Below the pieces are notes generated by a model that did no database searches, was not told the origin of the DNA, and saw nothing but the letters and a program-made list of their open reading frames with translations. 64,000 nucleotides of DNA from Liriodendron chinense. Taxonomy: Eukaryota; Streptophyta; Magnoliopsida; Magnoliales; Magnoliaceae. The stretch spans positions 1-64,000 of the forward strand of contig PVNU02002777.1 of assembly GCA_003013855.2 (NCBI GenBank), read 5' to 3'. Made by a program: the position numbers and the translations under genes. Within the stretch, counting starts at the first letter, position 1, and every line of letters begins with the position of its first letter. Of the stretch, positions 42,981 through 55,252 are shown one piece after another.

Positions 42981-45900
42981 CCTCTGGAAAAGGTGCTAAT
43001 GGAGATCAAGCATAAACCATATGTGAAGTGGCCCGCAAAGATCAAATCTGATCCTGAGAAAAGAGATAAGAGCAAGTTTTGTTATTTTCACAAAGATCAT
43101 GGGCACAACACCCAAGACTGCATATCTCTGCGTGATCACATCGAAGCTCTTATTCGAAAAGGTCACCTTCAAAATTATGTTGTCCGACAAGGTCGATCAC
43201 CTAAAAGGGGGGAGGCCCCGCCACAGCAGAAAAAATCACCTCATCGACATACATTACAAGAAAATGCTAAACCTACTGGGGAGATTCGGACCATCGTCGG
43301 AGGACCGGCTTGCGAAGGAGATTCTCAAGCTTCGAGAAAAGCATACACCCGTAAGGCATCCAAGAAGCTTCAGCATATCTACTGGTTGGAACAAACTCCC
43401 GATATATCAAAGTCCAGTCGTTTTTTAATCTCTTTCTCCCTCGAAGATGCAGAAGGGATTCACTTCCCTCACGAAGACTCCATCGTAGTCGCGTTAAAGG
43501 TATCAAACTATCTGACTCATCGTATTATGGTGGATACAGGTAGCTCTGCTGATATTCTCTATCTGGAGGCTTTCGATAAAATGGCGCTGCCAGAAGCCTG
43601 CTCAAGCCAGTCTCAACTCCCCACGTCGGCTTCAGGGGCGAAGTGGTGACACCTGAAGGAAGCATTGACCTTCCAGTCACCTTTGGTGAGAGCCCAGCGA
43701 AGACGACTATCTTCATCAATTTCCTCGTGGTAGATCGGAGATCGGCGTACAATGCCATTTTGGGGCGACCATCGCTTAATAAGGTTGGGGCAGCTTTACA
43801 GCCCTTGTATTTGTGCGTTAAATTTCCTACCCCGAATGGTGTTGGGGTTGTACGAGGAAATCAGAGAGAAGCCCGGTCTTGTTACGAGATAGCCCTACAA
43901 GATCAAAAGAAGGCTCATGATGATAGAGCAAGATTCATCAAGTCTTTTGACGGCCGCCTCGCTGGATCCAAGGGAGAATGCTCTCCAATCAGGAACTCCC
44001 GGGGAAGAAACAGTGTCAATCCGCTTAATCAAAGACGATTCATCAAAAGTCGTATACATTGGATCCTCTTTAACCAGCGCCCTCCGTGAAGATCTGGTTC
44101 GTTTTCTCACCGAATACCAAGACGTGTGCGCTTGGTCTCACAAAGATATGCCAGGCATCGACCCCAATGTCATCGCACATCATTTGAACATTGATCCGAA
44201 TTATAAACTTGTCCACCAGCGCCGACGTGCCTTTACTGCAGAGAGGCAAATGGCAATCAAGGCTGAAGTCGAGAAGCTGCTCACAACCAATTTCATAAAA
44301 GAAGTTGACTACCCGGAATGGGTCGCGAACGTAGTTCTCGTTCGAAAAGCTAATGGCAAATGGAGAATGTGCGTCGACTATTCGGATTTAAACAAAGCGT
44401 GCCCTAAAGATAGCTTCCCAACTCTGCGAATTGACCAGCTGGTCGATTCAACAGCTGAGCATGCTTTGCTCAGTTTTATGGATGCCTATTCCGGTTATAA
44501 CCAGATCATGATGCATCCGCCCGATAGCCAACATACCGCCTTCATTACTGACCGAGGCCTATATTGCTACCAGGTAATGCCTTTTGGCCTTAAAAATGCA
44601 GGGGCCACCTATCAGCACCTCATCAATAAAATATTCGTCGCGCAAATCGGCTGGAATATGGAGGTTTATGTCGACGACATGCTTGTGAAAAGCGCTGTAG
44701 GAAGTGACCACCTTGCAGATCTTCGAGAATCCTTTGACTTGATGAGGAAGTATCGAATGAAATTAAATCCAGAAAAATGTGCCTTCGGAGTCTCTGCTGG
44801 AAAATTTCTGGGGTTTATGGTCGGCCAACGAGGAATCGAGGCGAATCTTAAAAGATAAAAGCATTGATCGAAATGAAGTCCCCGGCCACTCTCAAAGACG
44901 TCCAACGTCTGGCTGGTCGCATTGCATCATTAAATAGGTTCATCTCGCGGGCTTCCGACAAGTGCTTACCCTTCTTTAATCTCCTTCGAGCCACAGCCAA
45001 ATCTGATTGGGAGTGGACACCACAATGTGAAAAAGCTTTTCAACAATTGAAGCAATATATGAGTGTGCCCCCCGTTTTATCTAAAGCTGTGGCACACAAG
45101 CAACTCATCCTTTATTTGTCTGTGTCTTCCACGGCCATTAGCGTCACTTTAATAAGAGAAGATTCCGGGATACAAAGGCCCGTTTATTATATCAGTCGAG
45201 CAATGGTGGACGCAAAAACCCAATATTCTGATATGGAGAAGTTGGCCCTTGCTTTAGTCACAGCCGCCCGAAAACTACGACCATACTTTTAGGCCCACGC
45301 TATATTAGTACCAACAAATCATCCGTTACGACAGGTCCTTCAAAAACCCGAGGCTTCAGGAAGATTAACTAAATGGGCGATCGAGATCAGTGAGCACGAT
45401 ATTTCATTCTACCCCAGAACCGCAATTAAGGGCCAGGCCGTGGCTGACTTCATCGCCGAATTCACATACTCCTCTCCCGATGATAATGTCGCGATTGGCG
45501 ACCAGCCATCCTGGTCACTTTTCGTGGAAGGGTCCTCACGGGCCACGGCAGTGGAGCGGGCCTAATTTTAGTTGCTCCAGACGGGTCGCATTTTCAATAC
45601 GCCTTACGTTTCGATTCTCGTATCTCGAATAATGAAGAAAAATATGAGGCTCTGATCGTTGGCCTCGAACTGGCAAACGTCCTCTCAATTCAGAATCTGC
45701 TCATTCATAGTGACTCTCAACTCATAGTCAATCAGGTACTCAGTGAATTCGAAGCAAAAGAAGAAAGGATGGTCTTATACAAATCTCGAGTGCTCATCCT
45801 GCTCGCAAATTTGTAGAATTATGAAATAATCCACATCCCTCACGAGAAGAACAAACTCGCTGATTCTTTAGCAAAACTTGCCTCGGCACCAGAATCTGAG

Positions 45901-47216
45901 TTATCACATTTAATTCCCATCGAGCACCTTCAGAGCCCGAGTATTGACCATACAACTCTTGAGCAGGTGATCACGGTACATCCCTCTCCGTGTTGGATGG
46001 ACCCCATTCTCCTTTACCTCAGGGATGGAGACCTTCCGGAAAGCAAAAAATCCGCACGACAAATCCTCCATCGAGCTACCAGGTATACTTTACAAAATGG
46101 AATGTTATTGCACAAGAGTTTTTCTTTGCCCTATTTAAGGTGTCTTCACCCAGAAGAAGCACGTCGTGTTCTAGATGAAATACACCAGGGGGCATGTGGT
46201 AACCACCCAAGGGGACGATCTCTAGCATACAAGGCGATGAGGCAAGTATACTATTGGCCCACTATGAAGGCAGATGCAATTGAATTCTCTAAAAATTGTG
46301 ACAAGTGTCAGCGATATTCTCCTATACCTCATATACCGTCCAAGCAAATGACGCCAATTGATAGCCCTTGGCCATTCGCCCAATGGGGGGTCGATATCAT
46401 CAGGCCCTTGCCTACCGAAAAAGGACAAAATAGGTTCGCTATCGTGGGAGTCGATTATTTCACCAAATGGGCCGAGGCGGAGCCTTCAGCCACAATTACT
46501 GAGAAACAGACTACCAAGTTCGTAGAGAGAAATATCATATGCCATTATGGACTTCCCCATACTATAATCACCGACAATGGAAAGCAATTCGACAATGCTG
46601 CTTTTGATGAATTTTGTGAAAAATGGAAAATACGCAATATCCGCACCTCTCCATATCATCCCCAAGCAAATGGGCAAGTTGAAGCAGTGAATAAAATCAT
46701 CAAGCACCATTTAAAAACCAAGCTCGGTGAGTGTAAAGGCACATGGCCAGAACTCCTGCCAGAGGTCTTGCGGGCATATAGAACTATGACTCGCATGTCT
46801 ACAGGCGAAACTCCTTTCTCCTTGGCATTCGGTACCGACGCAGTAGTACCAATTGAAGTTCAAGTACCCTCGTATCGAGTCAAGCAATATGATCCCACTT
46901 GTAATCAGGAAGGACTTCAACTTCATCTCGATCTTTTGGAAGAACGGAAAAATGCCTCCCAGATGCGAGCAGCAGCGTATCAGCAGCGCATTGCTCGTTA
47001 CCGAAACACTAAAGTTCGGCTTAGAGCTTCCAACTCGGTGATTTAGTCCTTAGACAGAACCTCAAAGCTCCTGCTCGTTCGTTGGACCCAAATTGGGAAG
47101 GCCCGTATCGAGTCATCAAAATTGTGCAACCCGCTACTTATTACCTTGAAGATATGCAGGGAAGACCCGTACGTCGCCCTTGGCATGTGGAACACTTATT
47201 ACGGTATTTTCCCTAA
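42981..47216 (+). pseudogene. pol: gypsy B Pol, multiply frameshifted
   Basis: In order: zinc knuckle CYFHKDHGHNTQDC (~43079), protease VDTGSSADILY (~43531), RT with YVDDMLV (~44667), gypsy RNase H (44864-45292), a degraded second RNase H (45500-45880), and integrase (45967-47040) with the His/Cys zinc region, GVDIIRPLP, TDNGKQFD and NGQVEAVNKI giving the D, D, E triad. Frameshifts lie near 43600-43643, 43890-44080, 44850-44864, 45540 and 47040, with stops at 45290-45292 and about 45813. The C-terminus ends with TAA at 47214-47216. No functional Pol can be made. Confidence 0.9.
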
Positions 47217-47721
47217 TTCGATGTAATTCCGGACGACATTCGAGTGAATAAAAATAAAAGTCACTCTTTTTAGTCGCTTCTCCATTCAAATTGGACTCGA
47301 ATAGCCCCGAAGAGAATGCACATATTCTCTTGGCCAATTGCCTACCCTTGGTAGAGTTAAAATCATTCTTATTGGTTGCTTTTCCATTTTATGGATAAAA
47401 AATAGCCCTGAAGAGAACATACGTGTTCCCTTAACCAATCTTCTACCCTTGGTAGAATCAAAATCTCAATCGATAGACCAGTCTATCTCAACGTGGACAT
47501 GGTCACGCGACCCCCGGATTGAGTCTAATTCATTTTTTCATGAGTTAGTAATACGAATGGTCAATATACGATTGACACAGGGCGAAAAAGCTAGAGAAGG
47601 TACACAGCATTGAAGAAAAGAGAAGTTTTCATTACAATTGACTAAAAAGTCAAGTCAATTACATAGGCAATTTCTTTTCAAAAAAAAAGATACACAAGAT
47701 AGAGGAAGGAGGGCAACGACT
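47217..47721. other. spacer between pol and the antisense gene of gypsy B
   Basis: About 500 bp with two diverged repeats of a 'ttgcctacccttggtagagttaaaatc' / 'atcttctacccttggtagaatcaaaatc' unit (47338-47365 and 47440-47467). I see no gene. Confidence 0.5.
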
Positions 47722-49909
47722 TTAAGATTGGTCATCCCCATCTTGAGCAGGCTCACGGCTCTCAGCTTCAGGACCGATCTCAGGAGCAGGCGCAGCATCT
47801 GTAGCTCCAGTGAAGTCATTCTCAGCAGCAGCTCGCTCTCTAGCCGCGACCTCGAAAGCCACCCTCTCGAACTCCTCAAAGTTGAAAGACGGAGTAATCT
47901 ACTGTATAACTCTAACTGCAAAATCGCGACTAGCGATATACGCTTCATAGCGCTCCTCGTCGTAGAGTTGAGAGGTTCAGAACTCCTGGACTGCACGAGG
48001 GCCTTCGTCGGATACCATCTGGACGAGAGCCACTCGCTCCTCCTCCCAGTGAATGGAATCATCCTTCAACTGGTTGAGTGTCTGCTTGGCCTCCTCGAAC
48101 TTAGCCCGAGAATCCTTGAGCTGCTCTTCGAGGTGGATCTTGTCTTGGTGGAATATCTCCTTCTCTCTCTCGCTTTTGGTATGGAGTTCTTGAAGCTTCG
48201 CGAGTTGAAGGTCCATTTACTGAAAGCGATCAGTCATGGCTTGAATCTTGACAAGGAGAATTCGCTTTTCCCCTTCCAGTTTGGCGATTTGGGCTTCCAG
48301 AGCCTTCACCAAACTGGAGAGAAAAGCGATCAGTGTGACGATGGAGGCCTTGGACTTCGGCCTCCATCGTCTTCTTCTTCTTTTCCGCATCTTCAACGGT
48401 GCGGCGGGCCGCTTCAATGTCGCTTCTGACACGAAGCGTGAGATCCAGACTCTGATATAAACAAAGAAAGAAGAATTAGAGTGGCCCGCCACACTGGTAA
48501 CCCAAAGAAAGAATGATAGACAGGAAATTGGTTGTTACCTGAAGCAATCTCACCCCGATATCGATAGAGAGAGCCTCTGGGCTTGGCTCGGGGAGGCCTC
48601 CGAAGGAGTTGGGAGAGATGTTATTGAACATGAACTCGCATATTGGATGTAAGTGTGATGGGATAACAAAGACTCCCGACCCAGAAGGTTGGGCTACAAC
48701 CATCTCATTAAAGCCCGCCTCGCGAGCATTCGCAATACCCGAGGTGGGTGTCATTAATTCGCGAGCAACAGTAGGCTCGCATGTTGCCCCCTTCGGAGGG
48801 AGGCCTCCCCCTCTTCGATCGCCTTTCGGCGAGTTATCAACAACTTCGATTATCAGTTGGCAACGGGTGTCAGCCGGAGGGGTCGCGGTAGTTGGAGGGG
48901 TCGCAGTAGCTGGAGGGGTTGCGGTCGTGCGAGAGGTAGTGGCTACCCCCCCTGGTGCAGCAACACGCGGTTGTGGGCTGCTAGCAGACCCTTCTGCTAG
49001 AGCAGTCGCGGTTGAAGGACCCCCTGTAGATTTCTTTTGCCTCTTCGAGGCTGTACCCTTCAAACGGGGAAGTACCCCTAGTGCGCCCCTTTTATCCCCA
49101 ATATTCGTCATCTCTTCTTGGGAGCCGCTGAGAGCTTAGAGACTCTAACTAGCTTTTCGTTAAGTCCTCCTCGCAAGTTCGGCTTCACACCAGTCGGAAT
49201 GCCTGCAAGAAAAAGGAGAAGGCACATTAATCAACGCAGAGCAATGGTTTTGTTTCTTTCAAACAGACGAGCAAAAACTTAACCCACCTTCGCCAAAATA
49301 GCGATTAACTTTATAGCCTTTGGGGTCGGAGCCCATTTCGGACTCCCAGTTGTCGGAGACATAAAACCATTTTTTCCTCCATCTCGGGCAATTGGAAAAG
49401 GGGTTTCCTAAGATAAAATTATTTTTGTGCCAGAAGCAGAGGTAATACCAACCCTCGCTAGCTGGGGCCCTCTTTAGCTGGAATAACCTCAAAAATTCCT
49501 CAGCGGTTAACTCATCGTTACCCACTTACTTCCAAAGGACAAAGGTACTTATAAGCACCCGCCAGCCATTAACGATTAGTTGGCCAGGGGCAATCTTATA
49601 AATACGTAGAAAATTTCGGATGAACGGGTGAAGGGGAAGATGCACGCCAACTTTGAAAAAATATTCGTAAAAGGCCACGCAGCTTGGTGGCGGTGCATCG
49701 ACTGTCTCCCCTCTCCCAGGTAATCTGAAAGTAACGGAGTCTGGGACCCGATATTTCTCCCAAAGGCTAGAAAGCCTTTCTTCCATCAGTATGGAGGAGT
49801 AACCGGCGGCAGAATACCTCCCGGCCGGTACTCTGGCATTGTTGGATTCAGATGAATCGGGAGTTTCATCTCCCAAGGGGACGATCTCTTCATCGGAAAC
49901 CTCCGCCAT
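47722..49909 (-). pseudogene. antisense accessory gene of gypsy B, homologous to that of gypsy A
   Basis: ATG at 49907-49909 (MAEVSDEEI). Exon 1 encodes the conserved core (WEKYRVPDSVTFRL, HLPLHPFIRNFL, NGWRVLISTFVLW, RWRKKWFYVSDNWES), aligned with element A's exon 1. A TAA at 49526-49528 breaks it. GT-AG introns are visible at 49287-49203 (85 bp) and 48538-48452 (87 bp). The middle exon is Thr/Pro/Ala-rich, with a register change near 49115. The last exon encodes a long coiled coil (LEAQIAKLEGEKR, LEEQLKDSRAKFEEAKQTLNQL) and an acidic tail, with frameshifts near 48360 and a stop at 47977-47979. It uses the strand opposite pol. The function is unknown. Confidence 0.75.
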
Positions 49910-50058
49910 TGCAAAAGAAAAAGCAAGATAGAAGAAGAAGAGAATGGGAAGGAAGACTACCTCTGCGAAGAGGTTTGCACCGAAAACAAAGAAGAAGAAG
50001 AAAAAAGAACTCTCCTGCAGCTTAAGTTCGAAAATGGAGAAAACCCGGCAGGATTCGA

Positions 50059-50159
50059 TATTTATACGCAAATATTTCGCTTGATTTGGTTGACACGTGG
50101 CGGCCTCTCATCCTGCACGATAGACGAACGGGCGCGACATTAATTACGGAGACACGTGG
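50059..50159 (-). promoter_or_regulatory. probable promoter of the antisense gene in element B
   Basis: On the minus strand there is TATAAATA at 50059-50066, about 150 bp before the ATG. It is preceded by two G-boxes ACACGTGGC-type (CACGTG at 50094-50099 and 50154-50159). The layout matches that found in element A. Confidence 0.55.
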
Positions 50160-50310
50160 CAGGCGACACTTCATCTTTTACGGTTGAAAAGCTACGTAAA
50201 GCTGGCCATCATAAATGCAGAATCACGTCAGATAACCCATGCGTGATTCTCTCTCAGCGGTCGGCTACATATACAAACAAAACCCTTGGCATAGCTCTTC
50301 AAACGCCAAG

Positions 50311-50324
50311 GGTTTGGGGGGAAG
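50311..50324 (+). other. polypurine tract of gypsy B
   Basis: GGTTTGGGGGGAAG just before the 3' LTR start at 50326. Confidence 0.7.
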
Positions 50325-50325
50325 T

Positions 50326-51016
50326 TGTTATAGATAAATTTGGCCTCCGAAGAAATGCGAGCAGCCCGCCTCGTGCTCGTCGCAAGGGGTCGCATCCCAA
50401 AATGCGAGCAGCTCGGCTCGTGCTCGACGCAAGGGGTCGCATCTCAAAATGCGAGCAGCTCGGCTCGTGCTCGACACAAGGGGTCGCATCCTAAAATGCT
50501 AGCACTCCTGATATGAGTGGCCCTCTCTTATGAGTAGCTCCCGACACATGAATGGTCTTAGTATCTGTTTCTAGCAAGGACGTCTCTCGTCTCAGAGTAT
50601 CAGTAGCCTATATAGGCCGATTTTGGCTTGTGTTTATTCATAGCTTCGAACATATCCATCAAGAGACGTAATCAGCTAGACGTCTGGAAAGCTTAGGTTA
50701 TCCATGTACCTAAGGATTAACAAGATAAGCATCTTATCCCTTAAAATCAGCAGTAATCCTAACAGATCACGTAATAGATTGGATCGCTCAGATTTATATA
50801 AATAGGTGACTCTACAGATGATAAAGGTATTCAATCCTTAAGCCCCATCTTCTTTTTTCTCTCTCTATAGCCTTACTCTAACTTAAGCATCGGAGGGCCA
50901 ACGGCTGGACGCCAGCCACCCGTAGTTTTTCCTTTGTCTCTTTTCAGGTCAGGAGAAAATCGCTAGCAAGGAAGGTGAATGTCTGGAGGACCCTGTTACA
51001 AAATATGACGTAAACA
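50326..51016 (+). repeat. 3' LTR of gypsy B
   Basis: 691 bp with three 47-bp tandem units (50355-50496), one fewer than the 5' LTR. Elsewhere only about ten differences from the 5' LTR were seen. Confidence 0.95.
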
Positions 51017-51206
51017 ACAAGATAGGTGGATTTTCACATAAGATCTATTTTCACTGTTTAAACTACTTGTTTAATTATTAGATCTTTTGTAATCTATATA
51101 ATTGGACCCACTTAAGCTTGGAAGCTAAGTGTTAGTTACTTAATTTTACTTTATTGTTAAATTAAATTTAATTAGGCAAAAGATTTTAAAAGGTCCTAAT
51201 CACCCA

Positions 51207-51260
<54 letters not shown>

Positions 51261-51343
51261 TTACTTGGCCATAGTTCTAGTAGCTCCGCCAAGCTTCCGT
51301 GCATAGCGTAGGGTATCGTGTTAGACTATCCCAAGCAATTTCA
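51017..51343 (+). repeat. 5' LTR of copia C, second part
   Basis: Continues the LTR after element B, matching 54955-55252. It contains a 51-bp poly(C) run at 51210-51260 where the 3' LTR has 24 C. Confidence 0.9.
51210..51260. repeat. poly(C) run, 51 bp
   Basis: 51 uninterrupted C in the 5' LTR of C, positionally homologous to 55145-55168. Such a run can form i-motif or, on the other strand, G-quadruplex structures, and it is hard to sequence accurately. Confidence 0.9.
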
Positions 51344-51345
51344 AT

Positions 51346-51356
51346 TGGTATCAGAG
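51346..51356 (+). other. primer-binding site of copia C
   Basis: TGGTATCAGAG, the initiator-Met-tRNA complement, lies 2 bp after the LTR end. Confidence 0.85.
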
Positions 51357-51417
51357 AGGGTTGCTCTTCAAGGACTTAACCGTCTAGAGTAAGATCTGAT
51401 ACCGAAGCTTTAGCACT

Positions 51418-52400
51418 ATGTCTACCCATGAGGGGAGTAGTGTCACCACTTGTCTACCATATTTTGACGGTTCAAATTATGCTTATTGGAAGGCCTGAAT
51501 GTAAATATTTTTAATGCCCCTTGATCTAATGGTATGCGACTTAATTGAACAAGGTTGGATCGCACTGGTAGAAATGATGGAATGAGATGGAGTTGTTAGC
51601 ACTCAACGTTAGGCAATATCCAATTAGAGTGATCAAGAAAAGTTTCTTTATGGGTATAATGTCAAGGGTCTCAATGCGATTGTTTGTATTATCTCACCCA
51701 TTGAATTTAACCATATACGTAATTGTGAGACTAACAAATTAGCTTGGGAGACTCTTGAGATTACACATGAAGGAACAAGCACCCTAAAACTTTTTGAATT
51801 ACAATTCCTCACTACACGTTTTAAAAACATTAAAATAGATGAGGATAACACCTTCATGGAGTTTTGTACTAGATTGTCAGATATTTACAACTCCATATGT
51901 GGCTTAGGAGAGAGGGTTCCGGATGGGTAAATTTGTAGAAAAATACCTAGGTCCCTCCTAGAGAGATTTAACTCCAAAGTCATAACCTTAGAAGAATATA
52001 GAGACAGACACGATGAAAGTAGAAGAAGTCTTATGTTCCCTACAAACTCATGAACTACACTTTAAAGTCCCCTCTAAGAAGAAACACACTATCTTAAAGA
52101 CTTCACACAAACACTCACATAGAAAAATCAAGAGTGAATCTGAAGAAGATAGTGATGAAGAGGAAGATGAGGAAGAGAAGTTAAATAAATAATTTAAGAG
52201 ATTCTTCAAAATAAATAAAGGGAAGAGTTGTGATAAGAATGACAAGAATAGTGAAAAGTATAAAAAAAAAAAAAAAAAAAAAACTCATCCAAAACCAAGA
52301 GAGTCCAATGTTACAACTGTGAGGGTTATGGTCATGTTACCTCAAATTATACAAGCAAACCTAAAGCCAGAAGAAAATATGGCAAGCAACATGGAATGAT
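51418..52400 (+). pseudogene. gag: copia C Gag (SIRE-like), decayed
   Basis: ATG at 51418 begins MSTHEGSSVTT, then YFDGSNYAYWKA followed by a stop. Frames shift repeatedly, but the UBN2-type Gag pattern can be followed. The zinc knuckle near 52309-52350 reads CYNCEGYGHVTSNY, with the last Cys changed to Tyr. There is an A-run at 52262-52282. No protease or later domain follows. Confidence 0.75.
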
Positions 52401-53349
52401 ACGGAGGAGTCAAAATCTGAATCAAGTGACTCTTCTAATAATGGAGACAAAAAACCATTGTGTATTCTAATGGCCTCCACCACAACATCTTTCCCTTTTA
52501 ATCTAAGAGAGGATTATGACCATTATCCCTTCTAGGATGTGTTCCTAACCCCTCCTCATATGCTACATTTTATGAGGGTATTGAAGAAATTAGGTTACCC
52601 TTAGGATGAACAAACTAGAAAAACTTAGTAAGGGTAGCTAGAATTTGTATATTATAGGTAAATCTGGGAATTCTAGCCTCATTTTTATGCGTATAGGCAT
52701 ATTAAAGGATTTCAGACTCACTGGCCTTTGGTAGTTTAGCATTTGTGTGTTTATTTTAGTATCTTTAGATTGCTAGATTATCATCATGCTTAGATTCGTA
52801 TAATTTATTATTTGCTTAATGTATGCTAACCTATGCCTTGGTCATTTATGCTTTCATGTATACCTTAGAATGACCATATTATGCATGATCACCTATACCT
52901 AGATTGGAATATTTATTTATGTGATCATGTGATGCATGCTCCATGTGTTTACTGTTTATGCACCCTTTATCTCTCTTGTTAGCATGTGCTTATAGTTAAA
53001 ACTGTAGACATTCTAACTTCTCCTACCCTAATCTTAATTGATGTATCATTAAAGGAGAGAAATTAATTTATCAATTGCTGACAAAAAGGGAGAGAAAAAT
53101 CAAGTCCCACCAAAATAAAAGTGTATTATATTTTGTAAGATCTACTTGTTGTTGCAAGCGTTGATGGATTGTGGGGGAGCAATTGTAGAGGAGCATGGCT
53201 TAGGGTTACACATCTTAATGTATTTGAGTTGTAATGTTTCATTTTCCCTTTGACATATAATTCATTTGTTGTTTTAGGTATTGTCATTGGTATTGACTAC
53301 AACCAGGTCTAGGTTAGAATTTTGTCACATAATTGATAAAGGAGGAGAT
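52401..53349 (+). other. 3' untranslated interior of copia C and its polypurine tract
   Basis: AT-rich and without ORF. It contains 'gctgacaaaaagggagagaaaaa' (about 53078), typical of the SIRE 3' interior, and ends with AAAGGAGGAGAT (53337-53349) as the purine tract before the 3' LTR. Confidence 0.6.
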
Positions 53350-55252
53350 TGTTAGTGCACTTATTTGTGGCATATACTAGTGTACCTTATTTGTCAATCA
53401 TGTATGTCCATATGTTGTAATGTCGATTGAGCCTCGTCAAGCTGAAGACTGAAGATTCAAGTGGACAAGAATCATCAAGGAAGAAGAAACAGGAAAAATT
53501 AGAGATGCCTTGGTGACCACAACCTATTAGAACCAAAACAACCTTAACATCTAGATGCCATAGACCCAATAGGTAAACTTTTAATCATCTTAGAATAGCC
53601 TTAAGAGTTCCAAAAGACCACTCTTTATAAGGCCTAAGAGGTTTATGAACTTCTGTAAAAATACACCCTAAAAAGCAGATCTTATAGTGCTATCGACCAA
53701 CCCATCAACCAGTCGACGGCCAGTATGGCTCTTTCAAGACAATAACTGAACAATAGTCTTGGGGCTAAATCGACCGATCGATGGGCCTTGTTGACTGGCC
53801 AACAAATAAGGTTGACGGGCTAATATATGGCTGAAACAAAACAGCTGCCCCAAGACTATTGTTCAATTGCAAAATCAAGTCCCACCAAAACAAAACAAAA
53901 GTGCCCAAATTTGGTCGATCGACAGCTCGAGTCGACCGACAAACATGTAGCCGTTGCAGCCCATTTTTTAACTATTAGAACTTTATTTATATAAGAATGG
54001 GGCTCAGTTCTTAGGCAAAAAGATGGATTTTAGTGCATTAGAAGTTAACCATATTGCCAATACCATTAAACTCTAATCCTAACCCAATTAAGTCATCTTC
54101 CTTGTGATTCATCACATATTAGAGCATTCAAAGCTCAGATGAAGATGATCGTGTTCCCTCTTTATCTCTAGATATTTAGACATTGAATCTATAAGTAAAA
54201 CCTTAGACTAAACCCTTGGTAGAGATCTTGTAGGTGAATCTTTCTAGGCATACAATGCATCATTAGTTGTAGAAGATTCAACCTACCTCCCGTCACCTTA
54301 GGCATCTTCAATGTGCATCGGATGCAAGGCGATTGATCGTCGGAGGTGAATCATTGGCAAAGCATTGGCATCAAAGGTCGGGGGAGTACAATGGGAGTTA
54401 ATTCAAGCACGAGAGAGCGAGAAGAAGCAACCCGAAGAAGGCACGACAAAACTGGCTCAATCCAACAAGTTGTTAATTGTAGGAGTCCATTCGCACTCCT
54501 TCCTTAGGTAGGATTGAATGTGAGTGATTATAAACCAAACCCGACCAAATCTCCAAGTAGGAAGCCTCCGGTAGGAAAAGAATGCAAGATTGATGGTTAG
54601 CCTATTGAAAACCACATAAATCTCCAAGTGGGGAGCCTTCAGCGGGAGAAAAATGCGGGTTCTTATATAAAACCAAGTTGGAGAGGCTATCCTATTGAAA
54701 ACCTCTGTTCGGATTGAGAGGTGAACTTGTCTATAAAACTTTCGATGAAAGGTTGAAAGGTGAACCTAATTTAAAACCTTCATATAGTGAAATTCGGCGT
54801 ACTCGAGGAATGAGTACGGCAACCGAAAGTGGAGTAATGAAATCGAACCAGCATACATGCTTGTGTTTGTGATTAATTTGAGCACATTGTTATTCTAACA
54901 TTGTTAGTTTAATTATCAATTATATGAATGCTTGAATGGAATGTATGCTATGCACATGATAGGTAGATTCACAAATGAGATATATTTTCACTATTTAGAC
55001 TACTTGCTTAATTGTTAGATCTTTTCTATTCATGTAATTAAACTCACTTAAGCTTAGAAGCTAAGTGTTACTTGCTTAATTCTGCTTTATTGTTAAATTA
55101 GTCATAATTAGGCAAGAGATTTTAAAAGGTCCTAATCACCCCCACCCCCCCCCCCCCCCCCCCCCCCCAGGACTTAGTCATAGTTTTAGTAGCTTCGCCA
55201 AGCTTCCATGCATAACGTAGGCTATCGTGTTAGACTACCCCATGTAATTTCA
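53350..55252 (+). repeat. 3' LTR of copia C
   Basis: 1,903 bp, TGTTAGTGCAC...AATTTCA. It lacks the ~665-bp segment present at 39250-39915 in the 5' LTR and has a 24-bp poly(C) at 55145-55168. It carries GATCGAC/GTCGAC motif clusters at 53693-53950. Confidence 0.88.

Larger units (their letters stand above)
40928..51016 (+). mobile_element. Ty3/gypsy retrotransposon B, Tat type, young insertion with broken genes
   Basis: LTRs are 40928-41664 and 50326-51016 (TGTTATAG...GTAAACA). The primer-binding site is TTGGTGCCGTCTGTGGG at 41668-41684 and the purine tract GGTTTGGGGGGAAG is at 50311-50324. Target duplication: ACATG (40923-40927) and ACAAG (51017-51021). The uninterrupted counterpart in the 3' LTR of C ('gcacatgataggtagatt', 54951-54968) confirms the insertion point. 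Outside a 47-bp tandem repeat the LTRs look about 98% identical, yet gag-pol has several stops and frameshifts. Confidence 0.95.
38620..55252 (+). mobile_element. SIRE-like copia element C, with gypsy B inside its 5' LTR
   Basis: The 5' LTR is 38620-40927 plus 51017-51343 (split by B), the interior is 51344-53349 and the 3' LTR is 53350-55252. Target duplication: GAAGT (38615-38619) and GAAGC (55253-55257). The initiator-Met primer-binding site is at 51346-51356 and a GGAGGAGAT purine tract precedes the 3' LTR. The interior is only 2 kb, with a degraded gag and no pol, so it is non-autonomous. The long LTRs, the Gag motif YFDGSNYAYWKA and the EGYGH zinc knuckle point to the SIRE/Maximus lineage. 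Confidence 0.88.

Noticed and set aside
47638..48429. 263-codon plus-strand open frame (Ser/Leu/Arg-rich)
   Set aside because: It is the shadow of the minus-strand antisense gene of element B, whose coiled coil and splice sites explain the region.
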